Origin: an uncultured Lysobacterales bacterium
GTDB lineage: Bacteria; Pseudomonadota; Gammaproteobacteria; Xanthomonadales; SZUA-36
Assembly: GCA_937974465.1 (NCBI GenBank)
Contig: CALJWY010000268.1
Span: 1 to 6,082 of the forward strand
Length of the DNA: 6,082 nt
Direction of reading: 5' to 3'
The notes under the pieces are model-generated. The model was not told the origin of the DNA. It worked only from the letters and a program-made list of their open reading frames with translations, and made no database searches. Numbering within the stretch: position 1 is the stretch's first letter; each line of letters starts with the position of its first letter. Positions 1-5,226 of the stretch are shown one piece after another. A program made the translations under genes and the position numbers.

Positions 1-93
1 GAAAACCAGGCAAAAGCTTATTAGTATTGAGACGGCAGTCAGCAGAACACATTTATTTTTGGTTGTTCTGACTACCAAATTCCGGGCCATCAT
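1..93 (-). CDS. N-terminal fragment of a membrane or exported protein, third gene of the signalling operon
   Basis: Reading leftward from an ATG at 93, 31 codons stay open to the window edge. The start is supported by a strong ribosome binding site, AAGAGGAG, about 7 bases upstream. The protein begins MMARNLVVRTTKNK, a positively charged start, and continues with a hydrophobic stretch (about residues 16-31, VLLTAVSILISFCLVF). This is typical of a first transmembrane helix or uncleaved signal anchor. It follows two receiver-domain genes on the same strand with a 91-base gap, so it may be co-transcribed with them. A membrane sensor such as a histidine kinase would suit that position, but nothing visible in these 31 residues identifies a family. 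The rest of the gene lies outside the window. Confidence 0.7.
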   Translation of the reverse strand, partial: MMARNLVVRTTKNKCVLLTAVSILISFCLVF

Positions 94-129
94 AATGAAT
101 CTCCTCTTCATGGTCCGTGTCGCCAAGCA

Positions 130-154
130 AGCCGGATTTAACAGGCATCCGGCT
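130..154. repeat. Intercistronic inverted repeat (hairpin)
   Basis: AGCCGGAT (130-137) and ATCCGGCT (147-154) are perfect 8-bp inverted arms around a 9-base loop. Two further outer pairs are possible past one mismatch. It lies in the 91-base gap between the membrane-tailed receiver gene and the partial gene at 1-93. No T-run follows on either strand, so it is more likely an RNA-processing, stabilising or attenuating hairpin than an intrinsic terminator. Confidence 0.5.
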
Positions 155-184
155 CGCATTGAGCAAACATTTCCGTTTACCGGA

Positions 185-784
185 CTATTTTTTCTTCGCC
201 AGGGCTTCACGACCCAATTTTGCAAATTGGTAGAAACCAACAAACGGCAATGCAATCACGTAACCGAGAGCGATAAAGGGTGATGCGAAGAACAAGCCGA
301 TATTCCTGGCTATCTTCGAGATATCACTGCGCTCAGCTGCGACACTGGCTGCTTCGGGCGCAACCGCAATCGTTTCTGCATCATTGACGGCCTCTTTTGC
401 TTTCAGGCTCGTGTCTGACTCGTTTACGGCTTTAAGCGTGATACTTTCAATGATTTCCGGTGTAAGTGGCTTGCGAACAAAGCCACTGGCACCCAATACA
501 TTTGCCTTGGCCTCATTTTCATCCGTGCCATAACCCGTAATCACGACAACGGGTGTCCACGGACAACGTGCCTTGATACGCTCTGTCACTTCCAGCCCAT
601 CGATGCCTGGCATTTTTATATCGGTGAAGACAACGTCAAACTCTTCTTCATCCATCGTATGGAGTGCTTCCTCACCACTCAATGCAGTGCTGACCTCGTA
701 ACCTTTATCGGACAAGACCCGATCAAAACTACGTCCGACAACCTCATCATCATCTATGACCAATACCTGTAATTTAGTACTCAT
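185..784 (-). CDS. Response regulator receiver protein with a hydrophobic C-terminal tail
   Basis: This 199-residue protein has a CheY-like receiver domain at about residues 5-120. The acidic pair D11/D12 is visible, with the phospho-acceptor D55 in VVFTDIKMPG, T83 in VVVITGYG and K105 in VRKPL, so it should be phosphorylatable. No DNA-binding, AAA+ or enzymatic output domain follows. Instead there is an Ala/Glu-rich linker (about 121-155) and then a hydrophobic segment (about 160-188) broken by two prolines and ending in AKKK. This suggests membrane association, either as a short hairpin or as an interfacial helix. The ATG at 784 has AAGGAG about 6 bases upstream. The gene begins 20 bases after the upstream receiver gene ends, so the two form an operon. 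The receiver family is certain, but the partner kinase and output are not visible. The tail is unusual for this family. Confidence 0.9.
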   Translation of the reverse strand: MSTKLQVLVIDDDEVVGRSFDRVLSDKGYEVSTALSGEEALHTMDEEEFDVVFTDIKMPGIDGLEVTERIKARCPWTPVVVITGYGTDENEAKANVLGASGFVRKPLTPEIIESITLKAVNESDTSLKAKEAVNDAETIAVAPEAASVAAERSDISKIARNIGLFFASPFIALGYVIALPFVGFYQFAKLGREALAKKK

Positions 785-804
785 GATTTACTCCTTATAC
801 TTCA

Positions 805-1260
805 CTAATTCATAACTAATTTGTCGCCGGAGGCAGGTGCAGAGGATTCACCGGCTTGTGCACCATCCCTGTCACTTCGCAACGACCAACGTTTTTGAGT
901 CATTGCATCATTCGTTATCCTGATTACCTCAGCTGGCCCCAACGGCTTGGTGAGGTAATTGAACGCGCCCAGCCGCACGGCTTCTTTCGCCGTTTCTAAA
1001 CTTGGAAAACCGGTAATAACTACCACCTCGCTGTCTGGCCACTTTTCTTTTATGGTTTTGAGTACATCCATGCCATCAATGTCTGGCATGCGAAGATCCA
1101 ACAGAACAACGTCAAAGGCGTTGGTTTCCATGACGCTGAGCGCTTGCTGGCCACCTTCAGCCGCCTGGGCATTACAATTTGCGCTTTCGAGACTCCTCAG
1201 ATGACTGAGTCGAACAACTTCTTCATCATCTACGATGAGGATGTTGGCTTTGTCTTTCAT
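805..1260 (-). CDS. Single-domain response regulator (NtrC-like receiver)
   Basis: This 151-residue protein consists of one receiver domain (about residues 5-122) plus a short polar tail. The acidic pair D11/D12, phospho-acceptor D55 in VVLLDLRMPD, T83 in VVVITGFP and K105 in YLTKPL are all present. The sequence around LDLRMPDIDGMDVL and ITGFPSLETAKEAVRLGAFNYLTKP resembles NtrC-family receivers, but the AAA+ and HTH domains of that family are absent. The length is full for a stand-alone receiver, which acts by protein-protein contact or as a phosphorelay step. I chose the ATG at 1260. A TTG in frame at 1287 would fall at the predicted transcription start of the sigma-54 promoter, and GGGGTGG lies just upstream of 1260. 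It is the first gene of the operon, followed after 44 bases of spacer and start region by a closely similar receiver. Confidence 0.9.
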   Translation of the reverse strand: MKDKANILIVDDEEVVRLSHLRSLESANCNAQAAEGGQQALSVMETNAFDVVLLDLRMPDIDGMDVLKTIKEKWPDSEVVVITGFPSLETAKEAVRLGAFNYLTKPLGPAEVIRITNDAMTQKRWSLRSDRDGAQAGESSAPASGDKLVMN

Positions 1261-1296
1261 GTGTCCACCCCGCCCTATTTGTTTCAACAGAATAGA

Positions 1297-1312
1297 TGCA
1301 ACTTACGTGCCA
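1297..1312 (-). promoter_or_regulatory. Sigma-54 (RpoN) promoter, -24/-12 elements
   Basis: On the minus strand the sequence reads TGGCACGTAAGTTGCA. This matches the RpoN consensus TGGCACG-N4-TTGCW at every position, with the canonical 10 bases between the GG and GC dinucleotides. Transcription should start near 1286, giving a leader of about 26 bases to the ATG at 1260. Such promoters need an AAA+ enhancer-binding activator. None is encoded in the visible part of the window. Confidence 0.85.
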
Positions 1313-1370
1313 GATATTTATTTAGGCTTGAAATTTTATTGTTTTATTTTTAAATACAATAGCTTGCAGT

Positions 1371-1395
1371 GTTCTTAAATTACGCACTCAAGAAC
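1371..1395. promoter_or_regulatory. Inverted repeat, possible enhancer site for the sigma-54 promoter
   Basis: GTTCTT (1371-1376) and AAGAAC (1390-1395) are perfect inverted arms 13 bases apart. The centre is about 97 bases upstream of the predicted sigma-54 start, within the usual range for an enhancer-binding activator. The assignment rests on symmetry and position only, and short arms like these arise by chance in AT-rich DNA. Confidence 0.25.
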
Positions 1396-1472
1396 CCGAG
1401 GCTACACTTTTGGGCCTTGAAGTATGTTTTATTTATACTAATTTATGCTGAACAGACTTAAATATACTTATT

Positions 1473-1491
1473 TATCAATAATTTATTGATA
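1473..1491. repeat. Perfect AT-rich palindrome in the divergent control region
   Basis: TATCAATAA (1473-1481), a central T, and TTATTGATA (1483-1491) form a perfect 19-bp palindrome. It contains ATCAA and TTGAT, FNR half-site sequences in the everted (outward) order. It lies about 196 bases upstream of the sigma-54 start and about 125 bases upstream of the predicted cytochrome promoter start, so it could serve either direction as an operator. No particular regulator can be assigned. Confidence 0.4.
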
Positions 1492-1500
1492 CAGTATATA

Positions 1501-1519
1501 TGTATATTTTTTATATACA
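1501..1519. repeat. Inverted repeat TGTATAT-N5-ATATACA
   Basis: TGTATAT (1501-1507) and ATATACA (1513-1519) are perfect 7-bp inverted arms around TTTTT. The right arm overlaps the first copy of the 13-bp direct repeat. It may be part of a regulator site or a product of the low-complexity AT-rich DNA here. Confidence 0.3.
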
Positions 1520-1524
1520 GCAAT
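1512..1524. repeat. 13-bp direct repeat, copy 1
   Basis: TATATACAGCAAT occurs here and again at 1545-1557. The two copies are identical and start 33 bases apart, close to three helical turns, so a protein bound at both would lie on nearly the same DNA face. This copy covers about -95 to -83 from the predicted start of the cytochrome promoter. Confidence 0.5.
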
Positions 1525-1544
1525 AGCGGGAGTGGCTTGAAACC

Positions 1545-1557
1545 TATATACAGCAAT
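1545..1557. repeat. 13-bp direct repeat, copy 2
   Basis: This is the second perfect copy of TATATACAGCAAT. It ends one base before the FNR/DNR-like box, covering about -62 to -50 from the predicted start. Direct repeats immediately upstream of a class II activator site suggest a second regulator of the same promoter, possibly co-activating. Confidence 0.5.
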
Positions 1558-1558
1558 G

Positions 1559-1572
1559 ATGATCTAGGTCAT
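1559..1572 (+). promoter_or_regulatory. FNR/DNR-type operator upstream of the nonaheme cytochrome gene
   Basis: ATGATCTAGGTCAT matches the FNR-family pattern TTGAT-N4-ATCAA at 7 of 10 fixed positions. It keeps both TGA..TCA cores and the CTAGG centre common in DNR/ANR-type sites. The dyad centre (1565.5) is 41.5 bases upstream of the start predicted from the -10 element at 1595-1600, the standard class II activator position. Confidence 0.6.
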
Positions 1573-1594
1573 TAACGAGTTGGGCAAGCGTCTT

Positions 1595-1600
1595 TATATT
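1595..1600 (+). promoter_or_regulatory. -10 element of the cytochrome promoter
   Basis: TATATT matches TATAAT at 5 of 6 bases and lies 22 bases downstream of the FNR/DNR-like box. It predicts a transcription start near 1607 and a leader of about 87 bases to the ATG at 1694. No good -35 hexamer is expected at a class II promoter, because the activator overlaps that position. Confidence 0.5.
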
Positions 1601-1693
1601 GAACATCGATTGCTATGTCGTCTGCGGAGCAAAAAGGCGATTTTCAGGAAATTTTTGCCGGTATTACCAATAACAAGGCGCACACAGATTATT

Positions 1694-3685
1694 ATGGATA
1701 TTTTTTCAATGGCGCGGTTGCACGCGTTAACTTCTTCCAGCGTTTCAAAATCTGTTCTTTCTTCCTTCAGCAAGCTGCTTTTTGCCGTATTCCTGGTGAC
1801 CGTTGCACAGATCCCGCTTAATAGCACAGCATACGCCGAGCCGGATAACCCGAAACTCAGCAATGATCGATGCCTGCGCTGTCATGGCAGAGAGAATTAC
1901 TCCAAGAAGGCCGCCAATGGCGAAGAACGCCAGCTGCATGTGACAGCAGAAAAGTTCCAGCAAAGCGTGCACGGTGGTCGTGACTGCGTGAATTGCCATA
2001 ATGACATCGTCAAAATCCCGCATAAAAAAGGCCTTGATCGCAAAGTGGGTTGTGTGAAGTGCCATATGGATCTGTGGGAAGAGGCCCAGGCTGCCGAAGG
2101 CAATGGCAAGGATGAACGTCTTGGCGTGGTGGTGGAGCAAATCGAGAGCTACATGTCCTCGGTGCATGCAAGACCCAATATCAATGACCAGTCACACACC
2201 AACGCAACCTGTTATGACTGTCATGATGCACATTACATAACGCCGATTGACAGCGCTGCGCACCCCGAAAACCGTCTCAAGATTCCACTGGTTTGCGGGC
2301 AGTGCCATACCGATATCCTGAACACCTACATGACATCCGTGCACGGTAAGGAAATCGGTGGCGGAAATACCACTGCTGCGGTTTGCAGTGATTGCCACTC
2401 CACCCATAATATCGCTGCGCCAAAAGACGTATCGGAACGCCTGGCCATCACCGAGCACTGCGGCGATTGCCACCATGAATCCCTCGAGTCCTATACGGAG
2501 ACCTATCACGGAAAGATCACGCGCCTGGGTTATGGCGAGACCGCCAAGTGCTACGACTGCCATGGCTCCCATGGCATTAAGCGGGTCAATGAGCCCGACT
2601 CAAAGGTCCATAACGGTAACCGGCTGGAAACCTGCCAATCCTGCCATGTTGACGCCACCGAGGGTTATGTCACTTTTCAACCTCATGGCACCACTGATAA
2701 CTTTGCTGACTACCCCGTAATGTGGCTGGCATCCAAGGGCATGATTGCGCTGTTGCTGGGTACCTTCAAATTTTTCTGGCTTCACTCCGCCCTTTGGTTC
2801 TACCGTGAGTACCAGGATCGCAAGCACGGCAAGGACCGGCCTCACCTGCGCACTGAAGACCTGCCAAAGGGCAAGACACATTTCAGGCGCTTTACCATCT
2901 GGTGGCGGGTCGCACATCTAATTGGTGCACTATCCATCATGCTACTGGCCTTAACCGGACTCACAGTGCTGTTTTCAGGCAGTGCCTGGGCTCCCGTGGC
3001 CATGAATTTACTGGGTGGGCCTGAATCGGCCGCCATCCTGCACCGTATCGGCGCGATTGGCTTCATGGGCGTGTTCTTTGTTCACCTGGTTTACTTCGCA
3101 TTCCATATTGGCCGCAATTGGCGGACGTTCGAATTCTTCGGGCCCAATTCGCTGATACCCAACTGGGACGACCTGGGCGATGCCATTGCGATGTTCCGCT
3201 GGTTCTTTGGCCTCGGACCCCGCCCGGTACTTGATCACTACAGTTACTGGGAGAAGTTTGATTACTGGGCCCCCTTCTGGGGTATGACGATCATTGGCGT
3301 CAGCGGCATGATGATGTGGTTCCCTGAATTCACCGCCGGCTACCTGCCAGGCTGGGTATTCAACGTAGCTGCCATCGTACATGGTGAAGAAGCCATCCTG
3401 GCGGTGGTATTCCTGTTCACGGTGCACTTCTTCAACAACCACTTCCGACCGGACAAATTCCCGCTGGATACCACCATGTTCACTGGCAGCATTCCCTTGG
3501 AGCATTACCGCCACGAACACCGGCGCGAATATGATCGCCTGGTAGCCAGCGGCGAGCTTGAGAAGTTCCTGGTGGCTGCACCATCAGAGCCAATGGCGCG
3601 CGGTTCAAGCATACTTGGCGCTACATTAATTGTGATCGGCCTGACCCTGTTAACACTGGTCATACTGGGCTTCCTGGGCGTCTAG
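1694..3685 (+). CDS. Nonaheme c-type cytochrome fused to a cytochrome b-like membrane domain (CbcL-like)
   Basis: This 663-residue protein starts with a long signal sequence (hydrophobic core about 28-40, likely cut after AYA at 48). Nine CxxCH motifs follow, at 60, 98, 120, 173, 201, 231, 256, 286 and 314, with extra SVH/YH histidines (93, 158, 217, 272) that could be distal ligands. The C-terminal half has about six membrane segments (near 344-368, 401-427, 450-472, 524-544, 556-579, 638-661). Histidines in or beside them (H408, H450, H464, H563, H578) could bind b hemes. This combination is known from Geobacter CbcL, an inner-membrane quinol-linked protein for low-potential respiration. 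The likely role is electron exchange between quinones and periplasmic carriers. The start is uncertain: the ATG at 1694 gives the most normal signal peptide, while TTG at 1655 has a better AGGA ribosome site. TTG at 1580 lies upstream of the predicted transcript start. The acceptor is unknown. Confidence 0.85.
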   Translation: MDIFSMARLHALTSSSVSKSVLSSFSKLLFAVFLVTVAQIPLNSTAYAEPDNPKLSNDRCLRCHGRENYSKKAANGEERQLHVTAEKFQQSVHGGRDCVNCHNDIVKIPHKKGLDRKVGCVKCHMDLWEEAQAAEGNGKDERLGVVVEQIESYMSSVHARPNINDQSHTNATCYDCHDAHYITPIDSAAHPENRLKIPLVCGQCHTDILNTYMTSVHGKEIGGGNTTAAVCSDCHSTHNIAAPKDVSERLAITEHCGDCHHESLESYTETYHGKITRLGYGETAKCYDCHGSHGIKRVNEPDSKVHNGNRLETCQSCHVDATEGYVTFQPHGTTDNFADYPVMWLASKGMIALLLGTFKFFWLHSALWFYREYQDRKHGKDRPHLRTEDLPKGKTHFRRFTIWWRVAHLIGALSIMLLALTGLTVLFSGSAWAPVAMNLLGGPESAAILHRIGAIGFMGVFFVHLVYFAFHIGRNWRTFEFFGPNSLIPNWDDLGDAIAMFRWFFGLGPRPVLDHYSYWEKFDYWAPFWGMTIIGVSGMMMWFPEFTAGYLPGWVFNVAAIVHGEEAILAVVFLFTVHFFNNHFRPDKFPLDTTMFTGSIPLEHYRHEHRREYDRLVASGELEKFLVAAPSEPMARGSSILGATLIVIGLTLLTLVILGFLGV

Positions 3686-3717
3686 GGGGATAAGTGAACC
3701 AAGCAGGGTTAAGGTTG

Positions 3718-3723
3718 TATACT
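3718..3723 (+). promoter_or_regulatory. Possible -10 element before the c4-type lipoprotein gene
   Basis: TATACT matches TATAAT at 5 of 6 bases and would start a transcript near 3730, at the left arm of the inverted repeat. No convincing -35 hexamer is visible, so the gene may instead depend on readthrough from the upstream cytochrome gene. Confidence 0.25.
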
Positions 3724-3729
3724 AACGAT

Positions 3730-3762
3730 GTAAGCGGATGGCTGTTATCACTGTCCGCTTAC
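3730..3762 (+). repeat. Inverted repeat in the leader of the c4-type lipoprotein gene
   Basis: GTAAGCGGA (3730-3738) and TCCGCTTAC (3754-3762) are perfect 9-bp arms around a 15-base loop. The stem can extend inward by two wobble pairs and one G-C. No T-run follows, so it is not a standard intrinsic terminator. It sits in the 117-base gap between two cytochrome genes. As RNA it could protect or separate the two transcripts, and as DNA it could be an operator. Confidence 0.5.
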
Positions 3763-3802
3763 CTGTCAGCAGATAATAAACATTAACGTAATTGAGGTTT
3801 TT

Positions 3803-4903
3803 ATGAAAAACATCCTGCTTGGCCTGGCCATTTTTACCCTGCTTGCGGCCTGCTCTAAAGAGCCGGAGTCCACGGAGACCGTAATCGACCTGGCGGCCGG
3901 AAAAGCTATCGCGGAAGCCGATTGTGCAGATTGTCATGGAATGGATGGGCGTGGAGAAACCTCCGAAATTCCTCACTTAACAGCACAACCCTTGCAATAC
4001 CTGGTTGACGCCATGCATGCCTACCGTGACGGTGGACGACTGCATGCCGCCCTGCAGGACATGACAGCAGGAATGAGCGAAGCGGATATCGTCAATATAG
4101 CCGGCTACTACTCGAGCCTGCCACCATTAGAAGCCACTGCAGTCGCTCAGCTTGACAACGGCGCCTATAAGCACGGTGCCTCGGTTGCCGCATTATGTGA
4201 AGATTGCCACGGTGAACAAGGTGTTAGCTCAACCGAAGGTATCCCCAGCCTGGCTGGTCAACAACCGGCATACCTGATCGTATCGACCCAGGAATACAAG
4301 AATGGCACGCGCGGCAACCAGGACAAATCAGAAATGCTCGCCGAACTTGGCCAGGTAGACATAGAGAAAATGGCCATGTACTTTGCCGCGCAGTCTGCCC
4401 CGGCACGCCCGGCACCTCCTTTCGGTGACCCGGTGAAGGGCAAAGCTGCATCGGCAAGTTGTGGTAAATGTCATGGCGCGCGCGGCATCAGCCATGAACC
4501 ATTGACACCGAGCCTGGCTGGCCAGGAACCGGTATACCTGACAAAGGCCATCAGGGCGTATCGCGACCATGAGCGTGTCGACGAAGCCAATATGCCGGAA
4601 AGAACCAATGAGCAGATCGCTGATATTGCTGCCTATTATGCTACGCAACAGGCAGAGGCCTCTGTTGAAGGTGCGTTATCCGGTGAGGAAATCGCTGCCA
4701 AGTGTGATCGCTGCCACAACCCTCCATCAGGCATTAGAAAACTGAACATCCCTACCCTGCGCGGCCAAAGCCACGACTACCTGGTCAAGGCCATGAAGGA
4801 ATACCGGCAGGAAGACCGGGATAGTTCCATGATGCACAAAATGAGTACGCGCTACACCGACGAAATGATTGAGACCATCGCAAGCTACTACGCTGCTCAA
4901 TAA
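3803..4903 (+). CDS. Tetraheme lipoprotein with four tandem cytochrome c4-like domains
   Basis: This 366-residue protein begins with a lipoprotein signal peptide ending in the lipobox LAAC, with acylated Cys17. Ser18 and Lys19 follow, not Asp18, so by Lol sorting rules it would go to the outer membrane. Four class I cytochrome c domains follow, with CADCH at 41, CEDCH at 132, CGKCH at 220 and CDRCH at 301. Each has the c4 signature P-x-L-x-x-Q...YL...Y...R after its heme site and a likely Met sixth ligand (near M87, M179, M264, and M343-347). A usual c4 has two such domains, so this looks like a doubled c4. The ATG at 3803 has TGAGG 5 bases upstream. It lies 117 bases after the nonaheme gene and probably carries electrons in the same chain. 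High-potential His-Met hemes would suit delivery to an oxidase or reductase. The partner is not visible. Confidence 0.88.
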   Translation: MKNILLGLAIFTLLAACSKEPESTETVIDLAAGKAIAEADCADCHGMDGRGETSEIPHLTAQPLQYLVDAMHAYRDGGRLHAALQDMTAGMSEADIVNIAGYYSSLPPLEATAVAQLDNGAYKHGASVAALCEDCHGEQGVSSTEGIPSLAGQQPAYLIVSTQEYKNGTRGNQDKSEMLAELGQVDIEKMAMYFAAQSAPARPAPPFGDPVKGKAASASCGKCHGARGISHEPLTPSLAGQEPVYLTKAIRAYRDHERVDEANMPERTNEQIADIAAYYATQQAEASVEGALSGEEIAAKCDRCHNPPSGIRKLNIPTLRGQSHDYLVKAMKEYRQEDRDSSMMHKMSTRYTDEMIETIASYYAAQ

Positions 4904-4904
4904 T

Positions 4905-4916
4905 CTCCTGCAGGAG
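4905..4916. repeat. 12-bp perfect palindrome after the lipoprotein gene
   Basis: CTCCTGCAGGAG is perfectly self-complementary and begins two bases after the stop codon. It is too short at its centre to make a stable hairpin by itself, but it adjoins a longer palindrome at 4927-4950. Confidence 0.4.
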
Positions 4917-4926
4917 CGCAAAGATA

Positions 4927-4950
4927 AGGCCGGTAACCGGTTACCGGCCT
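4927..4950. repeat. 24-bp perfect palindrome, possible T-less terminator or operator
   Basis: AGGCCGGTAACC (4927-4938) is followed directly by its exact reverse complement (4939-4950). In RNA it would make a strong 10-bp stem with a 4-base loop 23 bases after the stop codon. No T-run follows on the plus strand, so if it ends transcription it does so without the usual tail. As DNA it carries GGTAACC and GGTTACC back to back, which would suit a dimeric regulator. Confidence 0.5.
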
Positions 4951-5226
4951 AGATGCCTGCCGGGGCTGTTGGTCGCAATTCCCCGCACTCAAAAACTCAT
5001 TTCCTGAAGGCGCCTGCCACGGCTCTGCGCAAACACTACCGTGGTTCCGTCGGTGACATGAAATTCGGTCAAAAGTTGATGTAATTGCTATCTGAATCCA
5101 TGCGATAATAGCCCCGCTGCCTATATCTATGCAGCATTACAGTAATTAAAGCCGGGTTCATAATGCATTCAGCATAACAAGCTCATAATGAACCTGATCA
5201 CAACTGATAAGAAGAGGATTTTAACC
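4951..5226. other. Intergenic stretch before the triheme gene
   Basis: There is no convincing gene here. Visible items are a weak inverted repeat (CCACGG...CCGTGG, near 5018-5045), a lone FNR-like half-site TTGAT at 5076-5080 without a partner, and a possible extended -10 at 5101-5109. An in-frame ATG at 5188 has no ribosome site and is not the likely start of the next gene. Confidence 0.5.
5101..5109 (+). promoter_or_regulatory. Possible extended -10 promoter for the triheme cytochrome gene
   Basis: TGCGATAAT fits the extended -10 pattern TGn-TATAAT with one mismatch, which can compensate for the lack of a good -35. Transcription would start near 5116, giving a leader of about 110 bases. 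Confidence 0.3.

Noticed and set aside
59..283. Plus-strand open frame at the left end
   Set aside because: It overlaps the start of one minus-strand gene and the end of another, both of which have strong ribosome sites.
1261..1287. Nine-residue N-terminal extension of the first receiver from a TTG at 1287
   Set aside because: It falls at the predicted sigma-54 transcription start. The receiver fold begins normally from the ATG at 1260.
1580..1693. Longer N-terminus of the nonaheme protein from a TTG at 1580
   Set aside because: The TTG lies upstream of the transcription start predicted by the FNR-like box and TATATT. The added residues are basic and would spoil the signal peptide. TTG at 1655 remains a minor alternative.
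1745..3520. Several antisense and alternative-frame open frames within the nonaheme gene
   Set aside because: They mirror a well-supported gene with nine heme motifs. Their translations are low-complexity and lack domains or ribosome sites.
4224..4921. Antisense open frames within the c4-type gene
   Set aside because: The four heme domains on the plus strand explain the sequence, and the antisense products have no recognisable features.
5188..5226. ATG at 5188 as start of the triheme protein
   Set aside because: No ribosome site precedes it. The ATG at 5227 has AGAGG 9 bases upstream and gives a normal signal peptide.
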